DNA of 64,000 nucleotides from Methanomassiliicoccales archaeon. GTDB taxonomy: Archaea > Thermoplasmatota > Thermoplasmata > Methanomassiliicoccales > UBA472. Below, in pieces: positions 1 to 8,453 of the stretch. The stretch is from assembly GCA_013415865.1 (NCBI GenBank), contig CP058896.1, positions 1,221,957-1,285,956 on the forward strand, written 5' to 3'. The notes below the pieces were generated by a model, which saw only the letters and a list, made by a program, of their open reading frames with translations, did no database searches and had not been told where the DNA came from. A program made the position numbers and the translations under genes. Within the stretch, counting starts at the first letter, position 1. Every line of letters starts with the position of its first letter.

Positions 1-1
1 C

Positions 2-397
2 GCGACCGAGATACAAAAGGCCAAGCCTGGCGGGCTTATCGCGATCGGCACCCAATTGGACCCTTCATTGACCAAGTCGGACGGCCTCACCGGCCGTGTC
101 GTCGGTAAGCCTGGAACTCTCCCGCCGGTGGTCCAAAGATTGACAATGACCACAAAGCTTTTGGAACGTGTGGTTGGGACCGCAGAGGACCTCGTCGTCG
201 AGAACATCAAGACCAACGAACCGCTGATGCTGAGCGTTGGGACCGCGACAACCGTCGGCGTTGTGACGAGCGCAAGGTCCGAGAGCATCGATGTGCAGCT
301 CAAGCTGCCGGTATGTGCGGAAAAGTCACAGCGCGTTGCGATATCAAGGAAGATATCGAACAAGTGGCGTCTGATCGGATATGGGATCATACAGTGA
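2..397 (+). CDS. Translation initiation factor aIF2, gamma subunit (C-terminal part)
   Basis: The left edge cuts this gene; the open frame runs from base 2 to the TGA at 395-397. The visible 131 residues hold the [12 protein letters not shown] stretch, the [19 protein letters not shown] segment and LLERVVG, all typical of domains II and III of archaeal aIF2-gamma. The factor is the GTPase that delivers initiator tRNA to the 30S subunit; the G domain itself lies outside the window. The PIN-domain gene follows after 6 bases, so the two are probably one transcript. Identification is firm from the conserved C-terminal signatures. Confidence 0.93.
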   Translation, partial: ATEIQKAKPGGLIAIGTQLDPSLTKSDGLTGRVVGKPGTLPPVVQRLTMTTKLLERVVGTAEDLVVENIKTNEPLMLSVGTATTVGVVTSARSESIDVQLKLPVCAEKSQRVAISRKISNKWRLIGYGIIQ

Positions 398-403
398 GGT
401 CGC

Positions 404-760
404 ATGCACCGTGTTGTGCTCGACACCAACGCCCTCCTCATGCCTTTCGAGTTCAACTTCAACTTGGATCTGGGGCTTAGGGAACTGCTGGGAGAATGCG
501 AGGTCTATGTCCCTGGTCCGGTGTTAGGGGAGCTTAAAAGGTCCAAGAACAAGCATGCGAAGGCAGCACTGTCCTTGGCAAGCAAATACAAGGTCTACGA
601 GATGGGGACGCAAGGGGATGCCGGTGTGCTCCAGGCGGCCAAAGAGCTCGGGGCCTATGTGCTGACGAACGATTTCCCTTTGCAGAAAAAACTTAGGAAG
701 GAGGGGATCAAGGTCATCTATCTCCGCTCGAAGAACCATCTTACCATTGATGAAATCTAG
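404..760 (+). CDS. PIN-domain ribonuclease-like protein
   Basis: A protein of 118 residues made of one PIN domain. Visible acidic residues are the N-terminal LDTNALL, the E of VLGELKRSKN and the LTNDFPL motif near the C terminus, which fit the metal-binding set of PIN nucleases. The length and the position directly after aIF2-gamma resemble archaeal proteins related to the rRNA-processing factors Fcf1/Utp23, rather than a VapC toxin, since no antitoxin gene is adjacent. The ATG at 404 follows the aIF2-gamma stop closely. Its TAG stop overlaps the stop of the convergent mmp8 gene. RNA cleavage is inferred from the fold. Confidence 0.85.
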   Translation: MHRVVLDTNALLMPFEFNFNLDLGLRELLGECEVYVPGPVLGELKRSKNKHAKAALSLASKYKVYEMGTQGDAGVLQAAKELGAYVLTNDFPLQKKLRKEGIKVIYLRSKNHLTIDEI

Positions 761-1575
761 ACGCATGGCCTCGGCGGGTCCTCTGGACCTTCGACCGGCT
801 GAGCTTTGATCTGTTCCAGCCTCGCCCTCACCAGTTCCTTTCCGATGTCTGTGACAGCATACACAGGGACCTTGTTCCCGACCTTTATCACGTCGTGACG
901 GGCTGCCTCCTCCCTTACCGCCCTGGATGCGCAAGCAGTGACCACGTCACAATGTTCGAAGAGGGACCTGGCATCCTCTCCGGACATCGACGTCGTGTGG
1001 ACCGCGAAAATGACGGCACTTGGGCCAAGCTCATTTCGTATCCTCTCTGCGTCGAGGGCCGAGGCGACGGTCACCCCTATCCTACGATAGCCCATCGCCT
1101 GGGCCTTGAGGGCGCCCAAGAACATGTCGATCTTTCCATTGAGGGGGTCCAAGACCCTTTCCGCCCCGACAGCATTGACGATCTCGGGGATGATGGACGT
1201 CTCAACGATCCCCGATATCCTGCCCCCTATCCCCTGGATCATCTCAGGGTCATCAATGATCACAGTCCCTGCTCCATCGCAGGCTATGACCGCGCAGTCC
1301 AACATCCCTTGCGATACGGCCATCCCGAGGAGCTCGGAGACCCCGAACGAGAGAAAGTCCCTCATCCTCATCTTGCGATGGGGGGCGCACATCCCAAAGT
1401 CCCTGATCCTGAACTCGATGTTGCTGCGCACGACCTCTGGTGTGATCTCCTTGATGCCCCTATGTTTATGGAAGAGCGGGCAATACTTGATCAAAGGCTC
1501 CCCGACCTCTACGACCTTCCCGTCGACGATGACGACCCTTGTCTTGCCCATGGCCTCTATCACGTGCCTTCCCAT
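757..1575 (-). CDS. DUF2099 protein, methanogenesis marker protein 8
   Basis: A protein of 272 residues starting GRHVIEAMGKTRVVIVDGK and continuing with VGEPLIKYCPLF and NIEFRIRDFGMC, the N-terminal signature of DUF2099. This family is known as methanogenesis marker 8: widespread in methanogens, of unproven biochemical role. Conserved cysteines occur at CPLF, DFGMC and in the VVTACAS stretch. The gene is divergent from the MtaA-like methyltransferase gene with 78 bases between them, which supports a methane-metabolism setting. It ends with TAG and overlaps the PIN gene stop by three bases. Function cannot be read from the sequence. Confidence 0.85.
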   Translation of the reverse strand: MGRHVIEAMGKTRVVIVDGKVVEVGEPLIKYCPLFHKHRGIKEITPEVVRSNIEFRIRDFGMCAPHRKMRMRDFLSFGVSELLGMAVSQGMLDCAVIACDGAGTVIIDDPEMIQGIGGRISGIVETSIIPEIVNAVGAERVLDPLNGKIDMFLGALKAQAMGYRRIGVTVASALDAERIRNELGPSAVIFAVHTTSMSGEDARSLFEHCDVVTACASRAVREEAARHDVIKVGNKVPVYAVTDIGKELVRARLEQIKAQPVEGPEDPPRPCV

Positions 1576-1653
1576 GATATCAGGCTTTTTAAACGCTCAG
1601 GAGATAGATAAACATTGTAACCAGCCCATCAACCTGAATGAAGCGGATAAACA
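1576..1653. promoter_or_regulatory. Divergent promoter region of mmp8 and the MtaA-like gene
   Basis: This 78-base intergenic region separates two divergent starts. The stretch GATAGATAAACA at about 1604-1615 resembles an archaeal TATA box on both strands; for the plus strand it puts transcription start near 1636, and for the minus strand near 1584, 9 bases before the mmp8 ATG. A second A/T run (TTTTTAAA, 1588-1595) is also present. Assignment rests on spacing and composition only. Confidence 0.45.
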
Positions 1654-2697
1654 ATGACGTTCAACGAGAGGTCCAGGCTGTTTGCGGTATTGAACGGCCA
1701 CGAGGTCGACAGGCCACCATGTGCATCCCCCCTACAGACGGGCACGGTCGAACTGATGCGGTCGGCAGATGCCTATTGGCCGAGGGCGCACAACGACCCC
1801 AAGGCCATGGCCAGACTGTCAAAGGCAGCCCATGGATGCGCAGGCATCGAGAGCGTCAGGGTACCTTTTGACGTGACGGTGGACGCATCTGCGTTCGGGG
1901 CCGAGATAGGCATGGCGACCGTGGACCGCCAGCCAGCGGTCCTAAATGCTAGATTTCCCATCTTGGAAGGGCTCCTGACCGTTGAGATCCCGTCCCCTAG
2001 AGCTTCAGGCAGAGCCCCTGTAATGGCCCGCTCGGTCAGGATATTGGCCTCAGACCGCTCCCTCAAGGACGTCCCTCGGATATGCGGGGTCACCGGTCCT
2101 TTCATGTTGGTGTGCCAGCTTCATGGCGTCGAGAAGACCATCATGGAGGTCTTGAAAGATCCAGACGGTCTCCGCAATGCCGTGATGAGGGTGACAGAGT
2201 GGACCGAGACGTTCATCGAGGAGCTCGTGTCGTCCGGCGCGGAGATCATCACGCTGATCGATGCTACCACCAGTGGCGACCTCCTATCTCCAGAGCAGTA
2301 TCGCTCCATCGCAATGGAATGCCACAGGTCCATAGCTCAGAAGACCGGTTCATTGGGGGCATACCCCATCCTGCATGTATGCGGGGATATTTCTGCGAGC
2401 CTTGACCTCATGTCCTCATGCGGTTTCAATGGGATCAGCGTGGACCAGTGCATGAGCATATCTTCCGTCAAGAGAATTCTCAGGGGAAGAGCTGCATGTA
2501 TAGGCAATATAGGGCCTGTATCGCCCCTCCTGATGAACGGGCCGCCCGAGGTCGCAGCAAGAACGATCGAAGCGATCGAGAATGGGACTGATGTGGTCGC
2601 ACCAGGCTGCGGCTTTGCTCCAAGGACCCCCTTGTCTAACATGCTGGCCATGGTCCATGCCACGATCAGGTCAGCACATCCTTCCTCGCCAATGTGA
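1654..2697 (+). CDS. Methylcobamide:CoM methyltransferase, MtaA/MtbA type
   Basis: A 347-residue member of the uroporphyrinogen decarboxylase-like superfamily. The zinc ligands of the CoM methyltransferases are in place: HVCG (His241, Cys243) and the later APGCGFAPRTPL (Cys319), the H-x-C-xn-C pattern of MtaA, MtbA and MtsA. These enzymes move a methyl group from a corrinoid protein to coenzyme M in methyl-reducing methanogenesis. Substrate (methanol, methylamine or methylthiol) depends on the partner corrinoid protein, none of which is in the window. Length fits the family. Divergent mmp8 supports the assignment; a role outside methanogenesis is possible because related proteins also occur in non-methanogens. 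Confidence 0.85.
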   Translation: MTFNERSRLFAVLNGHEVDRPPCASPLQTGTVELMRSADAYWPRAHNDPKAMARLSKAAHGCAGIESVRVPFDVTVDASAFGAEIGMATVDRQPAVLNARFPILEGLLTVEIPSPRASGRAPVMARSVRILASDRSLKDVPRICGVTGPFMLVCQLHGVEKTIMEVLKDPDGLRNAVMRVTEWTETFIEELVSSGAEIITLIDATTSGDLLSPEQYRSIAMECHRSIAQKTGSLGAYPILHVCGDISASLDLMSSCGFNGISVDQCMSISSVKRILRGRAACIGNIGPVSPLLMNGPPEVAARTIEAIENGTDVVAPGCGFAPRTPLSNMLAMVHATIRSAHPSSPM

Positions 2698-2743
2698 CCA
2701 ATTAGGCCACCAGGGAAAGGTCAGCAAAGGATTAAATCAGGCC

Positions 2744-2802
2744 TTTTTTATAGGGCCACCGCTCACTAATAGGTGAGTAAATACCCAATGAGGCGTTACT
2801 CA
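2744..2802 (+). promoter_or_regulatory. ribK promoter with inverted repeats
   Basis: A strong TATA-like run TTTTTTATAGG lies at 2744-2754, predicting a transcription start near 2776. Between the box and that point stands the inverted repeat CTCAC-N6-GTGAG (2762-2777). The half-site TGAGTAA (2774-2780) is repeated in inverse as TTACTCA at 2796-2802, which overlaps the ATG at 2802. Three related half-sites around the transcription start look like an operator; the downstream protein itself carries an HTH domain, so autoregulation is a natural reading. Confidence 0.55.
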
Positions 2803-3485
2803 TGTCCGATGTCGCGCAGTCAGAGGGCGATGAGAAGTTCATCCTGGCCCTTAGGCGAATAGCGTTGATGGGAGGGATGCATGACTATGTCGTCATATCC
2901 TCGAGGGAACTCGGCGAGATGCTCAAGATGAGCCAACAGTCAGCGTCAAAGAGGATATTGGAGCTCCTCGACGCCGGCCTCATAAGCAGGGACCTGGGCG
3001 CAAGGCGTCAAAGGATAAAGCTCACCCAGAATGGAGTGGACCTACTGAGGAAGGAATACAGCGAATATCAGCGTATCTTCGAGATGAGGGACGAGATAGC
3101 GATAAAGGGGATCGTCATCACAGGCATGGGCGAGGGTCAGTACTATGTCACCCAGCCTGGTTATATCGAGCAGTTCACTGAGAAACTGGGCTTCACGCCC
3201 TATGAGGGGACTTTGAACGTCAAGGTCCCCGCCAGCGAACTTCATAAGGTCCAGACCGTGAAAAAGGCGAAGCCAATAATCGTAAAAGGGTTCGAGCGCA
3301 ACGGCCGTACCTTCGGTGATGTCGAATGCCATAAGGCCACCATACAGAATGTCGAATGTGCGGTCGTCATGCCGTCAAGGTCGCACTACGATGACGTCCT
3401 GGAGATACTATGTAAATACCATCTCAGGAGGACGTTGGGCCTCAATGATGGAAGCGAGGTCGAGGTAAGGGTCAGCCTGGTATGA
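2802..3485 (+). CDS. ribK: CTP-dependent riboflavin kinase with N-terminal HTH (RbkR-like)
   Basis: A protein of 227 residues with two domains. Residues 10-90 form a winged-helix DNA-binding domain (SSRELGEMLKMSQQSASKRI is its recognition part). Residues 95-227 are a DUF120 riboflavin kinase: GMGEGQYYV (109-117), PYEGTLNV (133-140) and RSHY (193-196) are visible family motifs. The archaeal enzyme uses CTP to make FMN. In other archaea the fused protein (RbkR) also regulates riboflavin genes, and the promoter here carries inverted repeats that suit such control. The gene stops immediately before the convergent purQ stop, with no base between. The ATG follows the repeats; kinase activity is confident, regulation inferred. 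Confidence 0.92.
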   Translation: MSDVAQSEGDEKFILALRRIALMGGMHDYVVISSRELGEMLKMSQQSASKRILELLDAGLISRDLGARRQRIKLTQNGVDLLRKEYSEYQRIFEMRDEIAIKGIVITGMGEGQYYVTQPGYIEQFTEKLGFTPYEGTLNVKVPASELHKVQTVKKAKPIIVKGFERNGRTFGDVECHKATIQNVECAVVMPSRSHYDDVLEILCKYHLRRTLGLNDGSEVEVRVSLV

Positions 3486-4322
3486 TCAACCTCTCTTCTT
3501 TATGGCCTCGACCACCGACTCGAAGACCGCCCTGCCGTCACCAGCACCATTAGGGTTCTCTCCGGTCCTCATGAAATCGGGATGGGTGTATCTGAACATG
3601 ACCCTCTCTGGGTGAGGCATCATGCCCATGACGTTCCCGATAGGGTTGCATATCCCTGCTATGTTCGACAGGGAACCGTTCGGGCACCAAGGATATCCAG
3701 CATATCGTCCTTCCTCGTCAACATATCGGAACACGACCTGATCGTTCTCCTCGAGCCTTTCAAGCGACCTCCGCTCTTTCTCTTTGGAGAACATGAGCTT
3801 GCCCTCGCCATGTGCGCAAGGGACCATCATAATCTTTCCTTTTCCAATACCGTGACTGAATATGCACTTCCCTCTGTTCTCATGCTTGAGCATGGTAGGC
3901 ATGCATTCGAACCTTCCAGATGAGTTGGTGTAGAGCGCCGCCTCAGGTCGCTCAGACATCACCCCATCGAACGCCGGAAGGAGCCCCAGTTCGACCAATA
4001 TCTGGAAGCCGTTGCATACACCTAGTACGGGCCTCTCTTTCTCCACGAACGTCCTGAGCTCATTTGCCAGCTCGCTCTTCATCCTCGCCGCGAAGATAGC
4101 CCCGGCACGGACGTAATCGCCAGCGGAGAAGCCGCCCGGAAGGGCCAGCAGATGGTAGTCCTCCAGAGTCCTCCCCATATTACGAGGGCACCTTCCGATG
4201 AGCTGTTTCAGGTGGACCTTCTCAGGCGAGGTGCCGAGCTCTTTGAACGCCTGGTACATCTCCTCTTCACAATTGGTCCCCTCGATCCTGAGCACACAGA
4301 CCTTGATCTCCTCGTTCTTCAT
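3486..4322 (-). CDS. purQ: Phosphoribosylformylglycinamidine synthase, glutaminase subunit PurQ
   Basis: A class I glutamine amidotransferase of 278 residues. The nucleophile Cys103 sits in LGVCNGFQ, PGGFSAGDYVRAG forms the oxyanion region, and MMPHPERVMF near the C terminus supplies the His and Glu. PurQ releases ammonia from glutamine for PurL in step four of purine synthesis. The ATG at 4322 was chosen because it lies 11 bases after the purL stop behind GGGGGTG; an upstream in-frame start would overlap purL by 34 bases. Third gene of purS-purL-purQ. Confidence 0.96.
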   Translation of the reverse strand: MKNEEIKVCVLRIEGTNCEEEMYQAFKELGTSPEKVHLKQLIGRCPRNMGRTLEDYHLLALPGGFSAGDYVRAGAIFAARMKSELANELRTFVEKERPVLGVCNGFQILVELGLLPAFDGVMSERPEAALYTNSSGRFECMPTMLKHENRGKCIFSHGIGKGKIMMVPCAHGEGKLMFSKEKERRSLERLEENDQVVFRYVDEEGRYAGYPWCPNGSLSNIAGICNPIGNVMGMMPHPERVMFRYTHPDFMRTGENPNGAGDGRAVFESVVEAIKKRG

Positions 4323-4333
4323 CCAGGCACCCC

Positions 4334-6661
4334 CTATCCTAGAAGCTCCCAGAGAGGGCTGTTCCATCTCTCCCTCAACACGTCGACCCCCTGCTCCAGC
4401 ACCTCGACCTCGTTGAAGACCCTCAGGCTATTGCCCGATACATGCCCGATCTTCACTGCTGGGATCTTCATCTTGTCAATGAACTCGAGCTCCCGTCCCT
4501 TGTCCACCTCGACCACCCACCGGGAGTTAGATTCCGAGAACAGGGAGACGATGTTGGGCAGTTGCATGGCCGATAGGTCTATCTCGGCACCCAGGTCACC
4601 CCCGATGCACATCTCGGCCAATGTGACCGCCAGACCTCCATCTGAAACATCGTGACAGGCCCTGACAATCTCTGCGTCCATGGCGGACCTGAGGGATTCC
4701 AGCGACGCAGCAAGGACCTTCAGGTCCACGTCAGGCACCTCGCCTCCCTTTCCACCGAAGACACGGAAAAGGGCGGAGCCCCCGAACTGGGGCTTGGTGG
4801 TGCCGACCAGATAGAGAGGGTCCCCCTCCTTTTTCAGGTCGGTCGTGACGACCTTCCTGATATCCTCAACGATCCCGACGCCCATGACGGTGACCGTCGG
4901 AAGACATGATCCCGTCGATGCCTCGTTATAGAGCGACACATTCCCAGATGGCACGGCCAGGTTCAGCGCTCTGCACGCATCCCCCATCCCTGCGACCGCC
5001 TCTCTCAGTTCCCCCAGCCTCTCCGGTTTTTCGGGGTTACCGAAATTCAGACAATTGGTTATCGCATGTGGTCTTCCCCCGACGGCGGCTATGTTGCGGC
5101 AGGCCTCGTCGATGGAGGTGGCTCCGCCCCTGTAGGGGTCCAATGATGTGAACCAAGGGTTCACGCCGACCGCTACCGCCAGCCCACGGAACGAATTCGG
5201 CAAGGGCTTAAGGACGGTCGCGTCAGAGGGCCCCCTCAGGTTCATCCTTCCAGCCAGGGGCTTGACGATAGTGCTGCCGCGGACCTCGTGGTCGTACTGC
5301 CTCACGGCCCACTCCTTGGACGCGATGTTCGGGTCGGACAGCAACCTCAACAAGATATCATCGAACTCGCTTGGCAGTTTGGGGAAGACCTCGCTCCTCT
5401 TGGACCGAGGGGATACGACCTTCGACGGCCTGCAATACTCAGGCCCCTTCGTCAAGAATTCGAGGTCGAGATGGAAGACCCGCTCTCCCTTGAACCTGAG
5501 CTCGACATGCTTCCCAGGGACCACCCTACCGATAACAGAGGCGTTCACATCCCATAGGTCGAATACCTCGAGGATCCTTTTCACGTTCTCCTTTGGTGCC
5601 GCGATCATCATCCTTTCTTGCGACTCGGAAACCCAGATCTCCCATGGGGCTAGCCCCTCTTCCTTGAGCGGAACCTTGTCCAGGTCGACCTCCGCCCCGC
5701 ATCCGCCCGATAATGCCATCTCACCTACGACGCAGGAAAGCCCTCCCCCGCCGAGGTCCTTCATACCATGTATCAGACCTAAGGAATTCACCTCAAGGCA
5801 CGCATGTATCAGAGGCTCCTTCGTTATCGGGTCGCCGAGCTGAACCGCCCCGCGCGACTCCTCCTCTGAGCTTGCCTTGAGCTCGGCTGAAGCGAAGGTG
5901 ACCCCATGGATGCCGTCCCTTCCTGTCCTACCTCCAACCAGGATAAGCACATCACCCGCGCCCTTGACGGCGTTCGTGACGAGCTCTTTCCTCTTGACGA
6001 TGCCTAAACATCCTACGTTGACGAGGCAGTTGCCTACATAAGACTCGTCGAACCAGATCCCGCCCGCTATTGTCGGTATCCCGATCCTGTTGCCATAGTC
6101 CCTTATCCCTGCCACCACCCCTCCTACGAGGTATTTCGGGGACTTCATCCCGTTAGGGACCTTGACGTTCCTGTCGATCGGCCCGAAGAAGAGCGGGTCT
6201 ACAAGACCTATGGGCTGCGCGCCCATGCAGAGCACGTCCCTGACTATGCCCCCTATCCCAGTCGCTGCACCACCATAGGGCTCAATGGCGGATGGATGGT
6301 TGTGCGATTCTATCCTTAAGGCATAGCCATGCTCATCATCGAACACCATGACACCGGCATCGCCCTTAGACAGCACATCATCGTTCGATATGTTGAAAAC
6401 ATGCTCCCTAAGGAAGACCTTCGAGCTCTTGTAACAACAGTGCTCGCTCCATGCCTGGGCGATCGATTGGACCTCGACATCGGTCGGAAGCCTCCCCATC
6501 CCGCGGAAGTGCTCCTGGACCCTTTTCATCTCCTCGATGCTCAGGTTGAGGCCCATGCTCATACTGAGCTCCTTGAGCTCATTGTCTGTCGCCGAGAAAA
6601 GGTCCACATCGTATAGCTCGAAGGGCACCTTTCTTTTTATGAGAAGATGGTCGATCGTCAT
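4334..6661 (-). CDS. purL: Phosphoribosylformylglycinamidine synthase, synthetase subunit PurL
   Basis: A protein of 775 residues, the usual size of small PurL, with two tandem AIR-synthase-like halves. Near the N terminus SEHCCYKSSK marks the family; ESHNHPSAIEPYGGAATG is the ATP/FGAR-binding segment, and the second half has NCLNFGNPEKPE and the SGNVSLYNE stretch. It converts FGAR, ATP and ammonia from PurQ to FGAM. The ATG at 6661 is preferred because it follows the purS TGA by five bases; the longer frame would start inside purS. It needs PurS and PurQ, both adjacent on the same strand. It ends with TAG. Confidence 0.97.
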   Translation of the reverse strand: MTIDHLLIKRKVPFELYDVDLFSATDNELKELSMSMGLNLSIEEMKRVQEHFRGMGRLPTDVEVQSIAQAWSEHCCYKSSKVFLREHVFNISNDDVLSKGDAGVMVFDDEHGYALRIESHNHPSAIEPYGGAATGIGGIVRDVLCMGAQPIGLVDPLFFGPIDRNVKVPNGMKSPKYLVGGVVAGIRDYGNRIGIPTIAGGIWFDESYVGNCLVNVGCLGIVKRKELVTNAVKGAGDVLILVGGRTGRDGIHGVTFASAELKASSEEESRGAVQLGDPITKEPLIHACLEVNSLGLIHGMKDLGGGGLSCVVGEMALSGGCGAEVDLDKVPLKEEGLAPWEIWVSESQERMMIAAPKENVKRILEVFDLWDVNASVIGRVVPGKHVELRFKGERVFHLDLEFLTKGPEYCRPSKVVSPRSKRSEVFPKLPSEFDDILLRLLSDPNIASKEWAVRQYDHEVRGSTIVKPLAGRMNLRGPSDATVLKPLPNSFRGLAVAVGVNPWFTSLDPYRGGATSIDEACRNIAAVGGRPHAITNCLNFGNPEKPERLGELREAVAGMGDACRALNLAVPSGNVSLYNEASTGSCLPTVTVMGVGIVEDIRKVVTTDLKKEGDPLYLVGTTKPQFGGSALFRVFGGKGGEVPDVDLKVLAASLESLRSAMDAEIVRACHDVSDGGLAVTLAEMCIGGDLGAEIDLSAMQLPNIVSLFSESNSRWVVEVDKGRELEFIDKMKIPAVKIGHVSGNSLRVFNEVEVLEQGVDVLRERWNSPLWELLG

Positions 6662-6666
6662 GCCGA

Positions 6667-6906
6667 TCACTTGATCTTGACCGAGTACTTCTGTATCACT
6701 GGGTTGGCCAGGAGCTTTCTGCACATATCCTCGCAGGCGGTCCTCGCCTCCGAGGCCTCCAGTTCAAGCTCGATCTCGAAGAGCTTGATGGACCTGACGT
6801 TCTTGATGCCCTTGAAGCCCAACATCTCAAGCGCCTTCCTTGTGTTCTGACCTTCAGGGTCAGCCACCCCCTGCTTGAGCTCGATCCTGATCTCGGCGAT
6901 GACCAT
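6667..6906 (-). CDS. purS: Phosphoribosylformylglycinamidine synthase, PurS subunit
   Basis: A 79-residue protein beginning VIAEIRIELKQGVADPEG and containing MLGFKGIKNVRSIKLFEIE, the PurS pattern. PurS bridges PurL and PurQ in the FGAM synthase complex. An ATG at 6906 behind a GGTG is preferred over a TTG two codons earlier. It is first in the purS-purL-purQ series; a box AAGTTATTTAGTGG on the minus strand near 6940-6953 could be its own promoter, downstream of marC. Confidence 0.94.
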   Translation of the reverse strand: MVIAEIRIELKQGVADPEGQNTRKALEMLGFKGIKNVRSIKLFEIELELEASEARTACEDMCRKLLANPVIQKYSVKIK

Positions 6907-6957
6907 TTCCAATGCACCGCTTCGAGAATCATCGGCCCACTAAATAACTTGTCGTTC

Positions 6958-7620
6958 CTACAGGGCCAAAGGCGATACATGCCAGAACTCTTCCACCGCC
7001 TGGAAGGACCCTGAGAGGACGAACTCTATGGCGATGGCAGCGAGAAGAAGGCCCATGATCCTCGAAAAAGCGGCTGCACCGCTCTTGCCCATCCTTGCAA
7101 AGATCGCGTCCGAGTACTTCAGGAGGAAGTAGCTGATCACCACTGTCAGGAATATCCCTAGGAAGACGGCAAAAATATCGAAGGCGGCGTCAGAGCTGTC
7201 CAGCGCATAAGAGATATAGATCATGACCGTCGTGATCGCCCCTGGTCCTGCAAAAAGGGGGATTCCGAGCGGTACTACCCCGACCTCTTCCTTGGAGGCG
7301 GCCTCGTCATGCTCTGCAGGTGTGATCTTCGTATTTGACAATTGACCTCTGACCATCGAGTATGATATCGAAAAAAGCAACAGACCCCCTGCTATCTTGA
7401 AGGCCGGGATGGTGATGCCATATATGTCGAAGATGTAATTGCCAAGGATGGCGAACACGAAAAGAACACCACCTGAGACGATGCAGACCTTGTTACGCAC
7501 CCTCCTCTTCTGCTCAGGGGTATAACCTTCAGTGATGGCCACATACACGGGGATGTTCCCGATGGGGTTGAGGATGGCGAATATCGATGCAAAAGCCGTC
7601 AATGCGAACTCGAGGCCCAT
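6958..7620 (-). CDS. MarC family integral membrane protein
   Basis: A 220-residue protein with six hydrophobic segments. The first helix holds FASIFAILNPIGNIPVYVAI and the middle VPLGIPLFAGPGAITTVMIY; this double N-P-x-G / G-P-G-A-I pattern identifies the MarC (UPF0056) family of six-helix membrane proteins. Their transport role is unresolved, and the old link to multiple antibiotic resistance is not supported for the family. The ATG at 7620 begins directly with the first helix. It ends with TAG, 52 bases upstream of purS on the same strand. Confidence 0.93.
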   Translation of the reverse strand: MGLEFALTAFASIFAILNPIGNIPVYVAITEGYTPEQKRRVRNKVCIVSGGVLFVFAILGNYIFDIYGITIPAFKIAGGLLLFSISYSMVRGQLSNTKITPAEHDEAASKEEVGVVPLGIPLFAGPGAITTVMIYISYALDSSDAAFDIFAVFLGIFLTVVISYFLLKYSDAIFARMGKSGAAAFSRIMGLLLAAIAIEFVLSGSFQAVEEFWHVSPLAL

Positions 7621-7646
7621 CAGGACGGTTACCGTCAGGGTAGATA

Positions 7647-8432
7647 TTATTCTTTGCCCGAGGCACCCCTACAGGCAAGCCTTCCGAAAGCTAGATAACC
7701 TGTATGGCCAAGCATCTCGTAGGAGGGACGCACGCCCATATCATGCACTTCCATCATGCGCTGTATGTTCTCCAATGCCCTAACCTCTACAAAGCCTGAA
7801 GACCTCATCTTCTTGACCACGAGCTCCAGTTGGTTCGTGTTCGGTACATATGCGCAGATCCTCCCTCCGCATCTCAGGTAGCGTTTGACATTATCGACGG
7901 CCTCCCACGGGTCTGGCATGTCCAGCACGACAGCGTCCGCCTTGATGCCGACATCTATGGTCCTGATGTCGCCGATGACCAGCTCCCAAAGGTCCTTGGC
8001 CCCGCTCCTTGTGACATTCTTCCTTCCTTTTTCGCCAAAATCATCTCTTATCTCGACCGACACGACCTTCCCAGAAGGGCTGACAGCGTTCAGGAGCGCC
8101 GTGGTCAGGGAACCCGACCCAAGGCCTGCCTCCATCACCACATCCCCGTCCTTGAGGTCAAGTTCGAAAACTATCGTGGCGGCGTCCTTTGGTCCTATGA
8201 CCTGTGCCCCCCTCTCCACCGAAGCCATCAGATCTGACACGCCTGGTGACAAAAGGATGAACTTCCTTCCAGCAAGGACGACCTCGCCACCGTCCCCCGC
8301 ATCCAATAGCCTTGCCCCATCTACCACTCCAAGGGACTGCACCTTGATCATACCTCTTTCCAGTCTGACCCAATGCTTTTTCCCCTTATCATCTAGCAGG
8401 AATGCGAGGCGACCTTCCTTGATACCATTCAT
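7647..8432 (-). CDS. trmI: tRNA (adenine-N1)-methyltransferase TrmI (A57/A58)
   Basis: A 261-residue protein. An N-terminal beta-barrel part (HWVRLERGMIKVQSLGVVDG) is followed by a Rossmann-fold methyltransferase with the SAM motif EAGLGSGSLT near residue 100, VSVEIRDDF, the motif IV VVLDMPDPWEAV and YVPNTNQLELV. This is the archaeal TrmI layout; the enzyme puts m1A in the T loop of tRNA (positions 57 and 58 in archaea). The ATG at 8432 is followed by a plausible mature N terminus. It lies 26 bases before the marC start on the same strand and may share its transcript. Family assignment is strong. Confidence 0.92.
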   Translation of the reverse strand: MNGIKEGRLAFLLDDKGKKHWVRLERGMIKVQSLGVVDGARLLDAGDGGEVVLAGRKFILLSPGVSDLMASVERGAQVIGPKDAATIVFELDLKDGDVVMEAGLGSGSLTTALLNAVSPSGKVVSVEIRDDFGEKGRKNVTRSGAKDLWELVIGDIRTIDVGIKADAVVLDMPDPWEAVDNVKRYLRCGGRICAYVPNTNQLELVVKKMRSSGFVEVRALENIQRMMEVHDMGVRPSYEMLGHTGYLAFGRLACRGASGKE

Positions 8433-8453
8433 AGGAAGCTCATCTCCAAAGGC

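Noticed and set aside
404-760. VapC toxin of a toxin-antitoxin pair
   Set aside because: No short antitoxin gene precedes it; the gene follows aIF2-gamma and resembles rRNA-processing PIN proteins.
895-1611. A long open frame on the plus strand through mmp8
   Set aside because: It mirrors the conserved mmp8 coding strand; its protein has no family signature and low-complexity composition, as expected of an antisense frame.
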